33,305 nucleotides of DNA from positions 1 to 33,305 of the forward strand of contig CAYRRZ010000009.1 of assembly GCA_964426815.1 (NCBI GenBank), read 5' to 3'. Shown here one piece after another: positions 7,103 through 15,159 of this stretch; position 1 is the first letter of the stretch; each line of letters opens with the position of its first letter. The translations under genes and the position numbers were made by a program. The stretch is from JADZEJ01 sp964426815 (GTDB lineage: Bacteria > Patescibacteriota > Patescibacteriia > 2-12-FULL-60-25). Below the pieces are notes generated by a model. It was not told where the DNA came from. It saw nothing but the letters and a program-made list of their open reading frames with translations, and ran no database searches.

Positions 7103-9259
7103 ATGTCCGTCTTTGTCCTCCAGGGCTCAGCCCCAAATCCCAATCGCCGCATTAATTATCAGGCCGAGCTGAATCAAGAGCAGCTCGACGTGGTTTTGCA
7201 TGGCGATGGTCCGTGTTTGGTATTGGCCGGAGCCGGTTCAGGCAAGACCCGTACCGTGACCTATCGAGTTGCATACCTCCTCGAGCAGGGGATCGACCCT
7301 TCGCAAATCTTGCTTTTGACCTTTACCAATAAGGCCTCAAAAGAAATGCTTCAGCGGGTAAATACCTTGTTAGGTGATGAGACCCGTGGCTTATGGGGTG
7401 GAACCTTTCACTCCATTGGGAATCGTATTCTTCGCGCTTTTGCGGAAGAGCTGGGGTATACCTCTTCATTTACCATTCTCGATCAAGACGATGGTCAGAG
7501 TTTGATTAAGGCCATCATGAAAGAACGAAAGATCGATCCAAAGGCACGCCGTTTTCCAACCGCCGCAGTTTTGCAAAATGTCATCTCCTATAGTCGCAAT
7601 ACCTTAAAATCAATCGATGAAGTTCTCGAAGAAAAACATCCGAGCTTTGTCGAATTTACGGGCGAAGTGGGGGATATCGCGCGTGACTATGCTAATCGAA
7701 AGCAATCGGCAAATGCCATGGATTTTGATGACTTGCTCGTCAATTGGTTGCGTTTATTGCAGCATGTGACCATTGGTGAACACTTACGTTCGCAATTTCG
7801 TTTTCTGTTGGTTGATGAATATCAAGATACCAATGCAATTCAAGCAAGTATTGTGATGGAAATGGCCAAGGCGCATAAAAATGTAGTCGTGGTCGGTGAT
7901 GATGCGCAATCGATTTATGCGTTTCGCGGTGCGGATGTCCACAATATTTTAGATTTTCCACATGTATTCCCAGGCACCAAGGTATTTAAGTTGTTAACAA
8001 ATTATCGTTCGGTTCCACAGATTTTGGATTTAGCGAATGAATCATTGCTTCACAATACTGAGCAATTCCAAAAAGATTTAATCGCGGTTTTACCAAAAGG
8101 AAGTAAGCCGAGCATTATCTCCTGTGCTTCAACACGCCAAGAAGCGCAATATGTTGCCGAGCAAATTCTTGCTTTGCGAGCCGAAGGCATAGCTCTCGCG
8201 AATATGGCGGTCCTGTTTCGTTCCTCCGCCCACTCGCAAGCGCTCGAATTCGAACTCATGAAGCGTGATATTCCATATGAATATCGCGGCGGTATGAAAT
8301 TTTTTGAACGCGCGCATATTAAAGATGCGATTTGTTATATTCGTGTCATTCAAAATACGGCAGACGAAGCTGCTTGGTTACGTGTTCTGGGTTTGCAAAC
8401 CGGCATCGGGGCAACCACGGCAAGTAATATCACGCAAGAAATCAAACGTGCATCAGATATTCAAGCGATCATTACAACCGATATGGTCGCTCGGCTGCCA
8501 TCACGTGCACGCGGGGGTTGGGATGGCTTTGTTGAAATTCTCCGTGGCATCGCCGGTCGTTCACCGCGTCCATCAGACATGTTAAAAGCGGTGATTGAAT
8601 CGACCTATCAAGAATATCTCGAACGCGAATATCCAGACTGGAAAGAACGTTTAGAAGATTTAGAGCAGCTCGTTATTTTTGCGGAAGGCTATCCAGATCC
8701 AACGTCTTTTCTCGCAGATATTGCTTTGTATGATGATGTGATTGGAGGTCGTGGCAATCAATCCGCTTCAGCGGATGAGCGCATGGTGCTTTCAACCATT
8801 CATCAAGCCAAGGGGTTGGAATGGGACACGGTTTTTATCGTGCATTTAGCGGATGGGTCTTTTCCATCACGTCGTTCACAGGGCGAACAGGGTGGAATCG
8901 AAGAAGAGCGACGTTTGTTTTATGTCGCCGTGACCCGCGCGCGTCGTCGTCTCTTCTTGTCCTATCCGATCACTAGTGGTTTTGACACCTTGGTACTCAA
9001 TCAGCCTTCCTTGTTTTTAGAAGAAGTTCCGGCCGCGCTCATGGAGCGTGTGGAGATTCGTGAAGCGCGTAGCGCGGGATTTTCTCAGCTTTCAAATCCT
9101 TCATTTGGCAGAAAATCGAATACGAGTTTTCGTGGCGCCACGAATGACGAGGATCGATCGGACTGGTCTTGGGATGAACCAACGATCTCAATCGATAACG
9201 GAGGCGAGCGTTCTTTTCGATCGCCATCACCTTCCACGGTTTGGAAAAAGAAAACCTAA
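7103..9259 (+). CDS. UvrD/PcrA-type ATP-dependent DNA helicase
   Basis: A 718-residue superfamily 1A helicase. Motifs in order are: Q-motif region (LNQEQLDVV), Walker A AGAGSGKT, Ia LLTFTNKAS, II VDEYQDTN, III GDDAQSIYAFRGAD, IV-like LTNYRS, V STIHQAKGLEWDTVFI, and VI RRLFYVAVTRARRRLF. It would unwind DNA 3' to 5' in nucleotide-excision or mismatch repair and in clearing replication forks. The ATG at 7103 matches the usual N-terminus of the family. There is no Shine-Dalgarno site; a possible -10 (TAAGCT, 7090-7095) lies seven bases upstream. The frame is open upstream into the 5804 gene, across a terminator. The C-terminal tail after about residue 640 is low-complexity, as in PcrA. Three bases separate it from the next gene. 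Confidence 0.93.
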   Translation: MSVFVLQGSAPNPNRRINYQAELNQEQLDVVLHGDGPCLVLAGAGSGKTRTVTYRVAYLLEQGIDPSQILLLTFTNKASKEMLQRVNTLLGDETRGLWGGTFHSIGNRILRAFAEELGYTSSFTILDQDDGQSLIKAIMKERKIDPKARRFPTAAVLQNVISYSRNTLKSIDEVLEEKHPSFVEFTGEVGDIARDYANRKQSANAMDFDDLLVNWLRLLQHVTIGEHLRSQFRFLLVDEYQDTNAIQASIVMEMAKAHKNVVVVGDDAQSIYAFRGADVHNILDFPHVFPGTKVFKLLTNYRSVPQILDLANESLLHNTEQFQKDLIAVLPKGSKPSIISCASTRQEAQYVAEQILALRAEGIALANMAVLFRSSAHSQALEFELMKRDIPYEYRGGMKFFERAHIKDAICYIRVIQNTADEAAWLRVLGLQTGIGATTASNITQEIKRASDIQAIITTDMVARLPSRARGGWDGFVEILRGIAGRSPRPSDMLKAVIESTYQEYLEREYPDWKERLEDLEQLVIFAEGYPDPTSFLADIALYDDVIGGRGNQSASADERMVLSTIHQAKGLEWDTVFIVHLADGSFPSRRSQGEQGGIEEERRLFYVAVTRARRRLFLSYPITSGFDTLVLNQPSLFLEEVPAALMERVEIREARSAGFSQLSNPSFGRKSNTSFRGATNDEDRSDWSWDEPTISIDNGGERSFRSPSPSTVWKKKT

Positions 9260-9262
9260 GAT

Positions 9263-10228
9263 ATGCAATCAGCTGTATTCTATTCACCCGGATCTCCTGA
9301 TGCCTTGTGCGCGATTTGCGCTGAGGCCATTATCGATGCCTATCTCGAACGCGATCAGCAATCGCGTGTTCGAGTTGAGGTTTCGGGTGGTTTTGATGCG
9401 ATCTTTATCACCGGCATGGTGCAGAGCACGGCAGATGTCGATGTTGCTTCGGTTGTGCGCCGTCAATTAGGACGTTTTGGAGCGGGTTTAGAAATCGAGC
9501 CCTTTGTTTCAATGGAAACGGTGGCAGCCTGGCAGCCAGAGCCGATGACCCATGTCACGGCATATGCAACCAATGAGACGCCAGAAGCGATTCCTGCCGC
9601 GAGTGCATTTGCAAAACGCATAAACAATGCGCTTGAAACCTATCGTCAAACCGACGAACAGGGATTTTGGCTCGGACCGGACATTGAGGGCTCGGTCTTA
9701 TTGCAAAAAAATAAAATGCCTCAGGTATTTTTACGTGTCGAACAGGGGACGGAGAAAATCCAGGATGTTCGTTCAAAATTAGCGGCTTGCCTTGGTCAGC
9801 TGATTCCTGGGGTTAAAGTCAGAACAAATGATGGAGGACTCGTCGAACGCCGCGGAATGCATACCGCACTCGGTTCAAGTGCGCGTCTATTGCCAATGTA
9901 TGGCATGACGGGGATGGCTTCGATTTCTCCAATCGGGCGCGATCTACGTGATCCGCAAAAGGCAGGGGCTTGGCTTGCACGAGCCGCGGCAAAAAACCTC
10001 GTAAAACAAGGGCATGAAGCAGTTGTCGTGCAGCTCGCCTATGAGCCTGGGAGAAAAGATCCATTCGCCATCAGCGCGAAGAATGAAAAAGGCGAACGCC
10101 TCGAGCAACAAATTCCAGTTGAATCCGTGCATCTTGATCGAGCTCTATCCTGGTGGCGTCCAGGGCTTAACCTAGCCGCATATTTGGATCATTTGCTGGG
10201 AGGGGAGGCGCTTCCATGGGAAACATGA
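9263..10228 (+). CDS. Divergent S-adenosylmethionine synthetase-like protein
   Basis: A 321-residue protein that follows the three-domain order of MetK. The N-terminus SPDALCAICAEAIIDAYLE parallels the family's GHPDK..D.I.DAILD. VSGGFDAIFITGMV and ALGSSARLLPMYGMTG fit the first and last domains, followed by RDPQKAGAWLARAAAKNLV and a C-terminal YEPGRKDPFAI. Key positions differ: the catalytic GHPDK is GSPDA, and the family's GGGAFSGKDPTKVDRS is SPIGRDLRDPQKAGAW. Full MetK activity is therefore doubtful. It may use another nucleotide or be a non-catalytic relative. The length is below the usual 380-400. It starts three bases after the helicase, probably in the same transcript, with no ribosome site. 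Confidence 0.6.
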   Translation: MQSAVFYSPGSPDALCAICAEAIIDAYLERDQQSRVRVEVSGGFDAIFITGMVQSTADVDVASVVRRQLGRFGAGLEIEPFVSMETVAAWQPEPMTHVTAYATNETPEAIPAASAFAKRINNALETYRQTDEQGFWLGPDIEGSVLLQKNKMPQVFLRVEQGTEKIQDVRSKLAACLGQLIPGVKVRTNDGGLVERRGMHTALGSSARLLPMYGMTGMASISPIGRDLRDPQKAGAWLARAAAKNLVKQGHEAVVVQLAYEPGRKDPFAISAKNEKGERLEQQIPVESVHLDRALSWWRPGLNLAAYLDHLLGGEALPWET

Positions 10229-10243
10229 TACGCTGATTCGGCT

Positions 10244-10963
10244 ATGTCAAAACACGCTTCTTTTCTTCTTCTGCTTGCCATTCTGGCCGCCTTTGGTGCA
10301 GGATGTAGCGCAGAGAATCCAACGGCCAAACAAGGGAATCTCCCGTTAGACACCTATGCTTACGACAAAGGCTCAGCTCAAGTAAAAGATTCGCCAAAAG
10401 CGGCCAATGAAACCGCGACCGCACCACCAAGTGCTGTTCAAAACCAAGCTCCAATTCCACCAACAACTCCTCCTCAACCTCCAACAACTATGAATGAAGC
10501 ATTCGCATTTCCTGGCGTTCTTCCAGAATCAGAAACCAAAAAAATGGTCCATTTGAAGACGACGAAGGGAAATATTACTTTTGAAATTTTGCCAAAAGAA
10601 GGTCCAAAAGCAGCTTCGAATTTTGTCTATCTGACAAAAAAGAAATATTACGATGGTCTCTCTTTTCATCGCGTAGTTCCAGGTTTTGTGATTCAAGGCG
10701 GAGATCCAACCGGCACCGGAATGGGTGGCCCAGGATACAAGTTTGAAGATGATAAAGTGAACTTGCCATACAAGGCCGGTATTGTGGCTATGGCGAATGC
10801 GGGGCCAAATACCAATGGGTCGCAATTCTTTATCATGCTTGAAGATAATCCACTTCCACCAAACTATTCGATCTTTGGTCGCGTAGTTACCGGATTGGAT
10901 GTGGTGCGTAAGATTACGGTTGGCGACGTCATGACGAGCGTCACCTTGGAAGACATCAAATAA
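10244..10963 (+). CDS. Cyclophilin-type peptidyl-prolyl isomerase lipoprotein
   Basis: A 239-residue protein with a lipoprotein signal peptide (hydrophobic residues 6-20, lipobox AGC with Cys21). A Pro/Thr/Gln-rich linker (to about residue 90) precedes a compact cyclophilin domain. Core motifs are clear: FHRVVPGFVIQGGDPTGTG and the active-site region ANAGPNTNGSQFFIML, with the FGRVVTGLDVV end. The enzyme would speed proline isomerisation in secreted proteins on the outer face of the membrane. The Trp of human cyclophilin A is absent, as in many bacterial forms. A possible -10 (GATACG, 10227-10232) lies 11 bases before the ATG. It is followed at short spacing by other exported proteins. Confidence 0.9.
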   Translation: MSKHASFLLLLAILAAFGAGCSAENPTAKQGNLPLDTYAYDKGSAQVKDSPKAANETATAPPSAVQNQAPIPPTTPPQPPTTMNEAFAFPGVLPESETKKMVHLKTTKGNITFEILPKEGPKAASNFVYLTKKKYYDGLSFHRVVPGFVIQGGDPTGTGMGGPGYKFEDDKVNLPYKAGIVAMANAGPNTNGSQFFIMLEDNPLPPNYSIFGRVVTGLDVVRKITVGDVMTSVTLEDIK

Positions 10964-10980
10964 CAAGGTATTGTAAGGGG

Positions 10981-11844
10981 ATGAAACGACCCCTTTTTGC
11001 CATCGCCGCCGGGGGTATTATCCTCGGCGGTTTTGCATATGCTTTTCGTACGCCAATTCAAGATTGGTGGGAATTGCAATCAGCACCTGTGCTTCCAGCT
11101 GCTATTCATAAAGTTCCTAGTCAAACCGGAAAAGACACGGCCTTGAATCTTCAAGATGCCTCTCCAGTCGAAGGCGGAGTTGCGACATCGCAAAATTTCA
11201 TGCTGGTTTCAAATCCGCCAAAGTCAAAACCAGCTCCACTTGATCCGCTTGATGCAAAACAAGGATTGCCGGCTGAGATGAATCTTGATGTTCCATTCAC
11301 ATCACAAGCTCCATCTCAAAATTGGGACATGCCTTTTCAAGAAGCCTGTGAAGAAGCTTCAGCGATCATGATCGATGCCTATTACCAAGGAAAGTCAGGA
11401 ATTCTGCCAAAGCAAGAATCCGAAGATCAGATCAAAAAGATTGTGGACTATGAGGTAAAAACGCTTGGGCATTATGAGGATACATCGAGCACTGAAATGC
11501 AAAAGTGGATTTCTGGCTATTTTGGATATGAGGACATTCGAATTCTTCCGATCCGCAATGCCGAAGATATTCAAAGAGCTGTCGCGAATGGATATCCCGT
11601 TTTGGTTTTAGCGGATGGAAAAAAGTTACCAAACCCAAATTTTCGAAATGGGGGACCTCCGTATCATGTGCTCGTCGTGAAGGGATATAGCAAGGGGCGC
11701 TTTATCACCAATGATCCAGGAACCAGAAAAGGCCAAAACTTTACCTATGCCTTTGATGATTTAATCAAGGCTTCGCATGATTGGACTGGCAAGGCTGCTG
11801 ATGGTCCGGCCGTGATGATGATTGTCATGCCAAAAACAAAGTAA
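10981..11844 (+). CDS. C39-like (papain-fold) peptidase domain protein, membrane-anchored
   Basis: A 287-residue protein with an N-terminal membrane segment (residues 4-21, FAIAAGGIILGGFAYAF) and a C39-like peptidase domain from about residue 98. The start of the domain is typical: LDVPFTSQAPSQNW, then FQEACEEASAIM, where Cys is the predicted nucleophile. The histidine region PPYHVLVVKGYSKGRFITND follows. Such proteins are common outside the membrane in CPR and Gram-positive bacteria. Their substrates are mostly unknown, and peptide or cell-wall cleavage is inferred. The ATG follows AAGGGG, a rare ribosome site among the core genes here. It lies 17 bases after the cyclophilin and 5 bases before the next gene. 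Confidence 0.82.
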   Translation: MKRPLFAIAAGGIILGGFAYAFRTPIQDWWELQSAPVLPAAIHKVPSQTGKDTALNLQDASPVEGGVATSQNFMLVSNPPKSKPAPLDPLDAKQGLPAEMNLDVPFTSQAPSQNWDMPFQEACEEASAIMIDAYYQGKSGILPKQESEDQIKKIVDYEVKTLGHYEDTSSTEMQKWISGYFGYEDIRILPIRNAEDIQRAVANGYPVLVLADGKKLPNPNFRNGGPPYHVLVVKGYSKGRFITNDPGTRKGQNFTYAFDDLIKASHDWTGKAADGPAVMMIVMPKTK

Positions 11845-11849
11845 TACCT

Positions 11850-12815
11850 ATGGATATCCGACTAAAAGCAATATTGTCCGCACTGGTATTTTGCAGTGCC
11901 GCGGCGGGAACGGCTTTTGCGGTACGTGAGGCAACCTTGTATCGCATCGCCCATCAGACAAAAGAACCAGTAAAAACGGAGCAACCGAAGCCTCAGCCGA
12001 ATGAGCAAATTCCACCAATTGTGGTGACTCCATCGCAACCCGTAGAGCCAAAAGAAATCTGTAAAAAAAGTACGGATGGCATTATGACGGCTTGTATTGG
12101 TCGGAATGCGATGTTGGATGAACAGGGAAATCTCCAATTTGATAATCCAACATTCATCTACGGAACCACCACGGCATTTGAAAATACTGCCAATTGGAAA
12201 GTGGTAGATGAAAAGGGGACGATTATCTCGCAAGGGTTTTACACGGTCGCGAGTCGCGATGTGGGTGTTCCTGGCTCATTTAGTGCTTGGGCATTTTATG
12301 ATGCGACCCCAAAAACAGCTTCGGGCAGTCTCATGATCTACGAGGCTTCAGCTAAAGATGGCGAGCCGATTCACGAGGTTGTGTTTCCTGTGAACTTTCT
12401 CTACAAAGTCGGAAAAATGAATGGTTGCGATGAATTAAGTGGAAGCAAGGTCGCTGTCTACTGGAGCAATCTCAAGAAGCAAAAAGATCAAACTGATTGC
12501 GCCGAGGTTTTTCCGGTCACGCACACGGTCTGCGGTGATGCGACCTCAAATCAGCTCATAGCCGTGCACGAACTGTTAAAAGGACCAACAGCTTGGGAAA
12601 AATCAAAAGGCTATACAACTAATCTGCCCGATGGTCTGACGACACCAGAGATTCATCATAATGCACAAGGAAAATTTTTAGATTTTCCATCTGGTTTTGA
12701 ACAAGTAGCCGGCTCTTGCCGTGTTGGTGCAATCCGCGCACAGTTTGAAAAGACGGTTGAGCAGGGTATCGGAATTGGTGTGAAAGGACAGACCGCCGAA
12801 ATCTTGCAACCATAA
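11850..12815 (+). CDS. Exported Gmad2/GerMN-domain protein
   Basis: A 321-residue protein with an N-terminal hydrophobic anchor or signal (residues 5-24) and a proline/glutamine linker to about residue 65. A Gmad2-like immunoglobulin fold spans about 75-185 (NPTFIYGTTTAFENTANWKV ... GSLMIYEASAKDGEPIHEVV). A GerMN-like domain spans about 200-320 (VAVYWSNLKKQK ... IAVHELLKGPTAWEKSKGY). This pair is common in surface proteins of Gram-positive and CPR bacteria. The function is not established, and binding of the cell envelope is a guess. It has three cysteine pairs outside the membrane, consistent with disulfides. It is five bases after the peptidase gene and four before the next. Confidence 0.75.
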   Translation: MDIRLKAILSALVFCSAAAGTAFAVREATLYRIAHQTKEPVKTEQPKPQPNEQIPPIVVTPSQPVEPKEICKKSTDGIMTACIGRNAMLDEQGNLQFDNPTFIYGTTTAFENTANWKVVDEKGTIISQGFYTVASRDVGVPGSFSAWAFYDATPKTASGSLMIYEASAKDGEPIHEVVFPVNFLYKVGKMNGCDELSGSKVAVYWSNLKKQKDQTDCAEVFPVTHTVCGDATSNQLIAVHELLKGPTAWEKSKGYTTNLPDGLTTPEIHHNAQGKFLDFPSGFEQVAGSCRVGAIRAQFEKTVEQGIGIGVKGQTAEILQP

Positions 12816-12819
12816 AAAC

Positions 12820-13254
12820 ATGTATCTTACCGCGGCCTCGGCTGGAATTATCGCAGGAGTCATCATCCTGTTTTTAGCGCACGTCGCTCCACGTTTTGGC
12901 GCCGGTAATTTTGTGCGAGATGTAGACCAGCCGCGAATCTTTGGAAAAGAATTGACTCGTCGTGAATCTCATTTGGTTGGTGTACTAACCCACTTGGCCA
13001 TTTCGGGTGTATTTGGTTGCTTATATGCCATCCTGATTCACTTTGGGATTTTTCAAAGTTTTGGCATCCTGCCTATTTTGATTTGGAGCGCCGTATTATG
13101 TGTTTTTATGGGTGGGGTAATTATTCCTCTTGAAGGTCATGGGATTTTTGGCATCAAAGAGGACGCCTGGTTTCCAGTTGATTTATTGGTTTCAAATATC
13201 TTGTGGGGAGTTCTCTTTTGGATGACGATGCGCCTATGGATCGTCGCAAATTAA
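12820..13254 (+). CDS. Small polytopic membrane protein of unknown function
   Basis: A 144-residue protein with about four hydrophobic segments: residues 5-22, 52-75, 82-102 and 120-140. A short cytoplasmic or external loop carries charged residues (RDVDQPRIFGKELTRRESH). I see no catalytic motif and do not recognise the family. It lies four bases after the Gmad2/GerMN gene and overlaps the start of the MEMO-CapA gene by 19 bases, so it belongs to this run of envelope genes. There is no Shine-Dalgarno site. A role in membrane anchoring or transport cannot be tested from sequence alone. Confidence 0.75.
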   Translation: MYLTAASAGIIAGVIILFLAHVAPRFGAGNFVRDVDQPRIFGKELTRRESHLVGVLTHLAISGVFGCLYAILIHFGIFQSFGILPILIWSAVLCVFMGGVIIPLEGHGIFGIKEDAWFPVDLLVSNILWGVLFWMTMRLWIVAN

Positions 13255-15131
13255 TTGCTATTGCCTTAACCGGCTTCATTGTCGGTTTACTGGGTTTTGT
13301 TTTGCTGTTTCAAACAAAGCCGAGCCCAGAGCTATCTACTAACGTCATTCCCGCGAAGGCGGGAATCCACCCCACCGGCCGACCGGTGGATTCTGGCCTG
13401 CGCCAGAATGACGGAGCAGGTATATCGGATGTAAACAACAAAATCCCACAAGGAAAAATTCAAACGCCCGAATCCGTTTTGCGACAATCGCTTTTTCTTG
13501 AGGCATGGAAAGCGCGCCAGGCATGGAAAATTCAAGCTGGAACACGGGTCTTGCTCATTCCTCATCATTTGGTAGCAGCAAAAGAAATCTCCTCTCTTCT
13601 AAGTTCAGTTCCAAAGCGCCCAAGCAAAATCTTTTTTATTTCGCCGGATCATTTTTCACAAGGAAAAACGACGCTTACCACCACCGACTCGGTCTTTGAG
13701 GGTCTGACTGCATTCTCCGCACTTTCTTCAATCTCATCACTCCGCACCGACTCAGCTCCTTTTCTAAAAGAGCATGGCGTCACCGGTCTCACGCCTTTCA
13801 TCGCCAAGCAGTGGCCTGAAATTCCGTTCATGCCAATCATGATTCGTTTAGACGCGACTCAGGCTGATCGCGATGCAGTGTCCGCAGCTCTTGTGGATGA
13901 ATTGAAAAAAGATCCACAGGCTTTGCTTATTTCCACCGTCGATTTTTCGCATTATCAACCTGCTGAAGTCGCTGATCTGCATGATGAGCTCGCGCTCGAT
14001 GTTGTTCAAAGCCTCGCAGATCGCGAAGCGGATCAGGTCGAACTCGACTCGCCAGGAGCTCTCGCTATCACCCTCAAAGTCGCGCGTGAGCTTGGTTTGG
14101 GTAATGTGACCATTCATGCGCATACCAATTCACTCCGCATCTTGCAGGCTCAAATCGCGCAAGATTCGACAAGTCATATTCTTGCTTCATTTGCGCCTGG
14201 AAATATCCAAATACAAAAAACACTTTCTTTGTTTTTTGTTGGTGACATGATGTTTGATCGCAAAGTTGCTGATCGTTCAAAAAAAGACATCGCATATCCC
14301 TTTAGTTTGATTCGAGGCAGTGAAGATCGATTCTTCAAAGGCATGGATGCGGTGATTGGAAATTTCGAATGTCCTGCGACGAGCAAGCGCTTACCGCCGG
14401 TAAAAGAAATTGATTTTGCCTGTCATCCGCTTGTGTTAACGACACTCAAAAAGCTTGGTTTTAGCGCGGTATCTCAGGCGAATAATCATAGTCTCGACCA
14501 GGGGAGAGAAGGAGCGGAAGACTCCAAGAGAAATATTACTAAAGCGGGGATTGCTGTTTTTGGTGATCAAGTAAAAGACGATGCCGATTCTTCAGGTGTA
14601 ACCTTGATTCGTCGTGGCCAGGGTTTTACCGTACTCGGTTTTAATACAAGTGATAATCCCTTAGTCTGGAGTGAAGCCGAAGAGACCATTACACAGCTCC
14701 GAGTCAAAAATCCGGCGCAAAAAATTATTGTCTTCATGCATTGGGGAAATGAATATCAAGCAAAGCCAAGTCAACAACAGGTTGAGCTCGCGCATCGGTT
14801 TATTGATATCGGCGTAGATGTTGTTATTGGCGCGCATCCACATTGGGTTGAATCCATCGAAGTCTACAAGAACAAACCAATCGCGTATTCGCTCGGTAAT
14901 TTTATTTTTGATCAAGATTGGTCAAAGGAAACGCAATTTGGTCTTACCGCGGGCCTGGTCTTTAAAGAAAAACAAACAGAGTTACATCTGTTTCCAATTC
15001 GCATTGATCAAAGTCGTCCGCAATTACTGACCGGTGATGATCGTAAACAACGGCTAGACAATCTCGCAAATATTTCCGATCAAACAATTTCAGCCCAAAT
15101 CAAAAAAGGGGTTATACTACTCACGAATTAA
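13236..15131 (+). CDS. MEMO-like domain fused to CapA-type metallophosphatase
   Basis: A 631-residue two-domain protein. After one membrane anchor (residues 5-24) and a linker carrying an inserted palindromic repeat, residues about 90-325 resemble the MEMO family (AmmeMemoRadiSam system protein B): VLLIPHHLVAAKEI, IFFISPDHFSQGKT, ALLISTVDFSHYQ. From about residue 330 comes a CapA/PGA_cap metallophosphatase fold: SLFFVGDMMFDR, IGNFECPAT, VSQANNHSLDQG, VFMHWGNEY, IGAHPHWVES, YSLGNFIFDQ. CapA domains act in poly-gamma-glutamate or other cell-surface polymer metabolism, and MEMO's role is unclear. The MEMO motifs are weaker than the CapA ones. The ATG at 13236 gives a normal anchor and lies inside the previous gene. 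Confidence 0.8.
   Translation: MDRRKLIAIALTGFIVGLLGFVLLFQTKPSPELSTNVIPAKAGIHPTGRPVDSGLRQNDGAGISDVNNKIPQGKIQTPESVLRQSLFLEAWKARQAWKIQAGTRVLLIPHHLVAAKEISSLLSSVPKRPSKIFFISPDHFSQGKTTLTTTDSVFEGLTAFSALSSISSLRTDSAPFLKEHGVTGLTPFIAKQWPEIPFMPIMIRLDATQADRDAVSAALVDELKKDPQALLISTVDFSHYQPAEVADLHDELALDVVQSLADREADQVELDSPGALAITLKVARELGLGNVTIHAHTNSLRILQAQIAQDSTSHILASFAPGNIQIQKTLSLFFVGDMMFDRKVADRSKKDIAYPFSLIRGSEDRFFKGMDAVIGNFECPATSKRLPPVKEIDFACHPLVLTTLKKLGFSAVSQANNHSLDQGREGAEDSKRNITKAGIAVFGDQVKDDADSSGVTLIRRGQGFTVLGFNTSDNPLVWSEAEETITQLRVKNPAQKIIVFMHWGNEYQAKPSQQQVELAHRFIDIGVDVVIGAHPHWVESIEVYKNKPIAYSLGNFIFDQDWSKETQFGLTAGLVFKEKQTELHLFPIRIDQSRPQLLTGDDRKQRLDNLANISDQTISAQIKKGVILLTN
13343..13413. repeat. Palindromic REP/MITE-like repeat inserted in frame in a coding region
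   Basis: A 71-base element with outer arms CGTCATTC/GAATGACG. Three internal hairpins lie inside it: CCCGC/GCGGG, an ACCGGC-type arm reading CCACC...GGTGG, and TTCTGGC/GCCAGAA. The sequence resembles a repeat known from many unrelated bacteria (CATTCCCGCGAAGGCGGGAA core). Translated, it gives the familiar VIPAKAGIH...SGLRQNDG peptide, here in the linker between the anchor and the MEMO-like domain. Confidence 0.85.
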
Positions 15132-15159
15132 ATCCGCTCTTCTTCTCTTTTATATTTGT

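Noticed and set aside
5786..9259. One 1,157-residue protein made of the 5804 gene and UvrD
   Set aside because: A perfect intrinsic terminator, a change of base composition and the normal start of UvrD at 7103 separate the two. The lack of a stop is reported as a finding instead.
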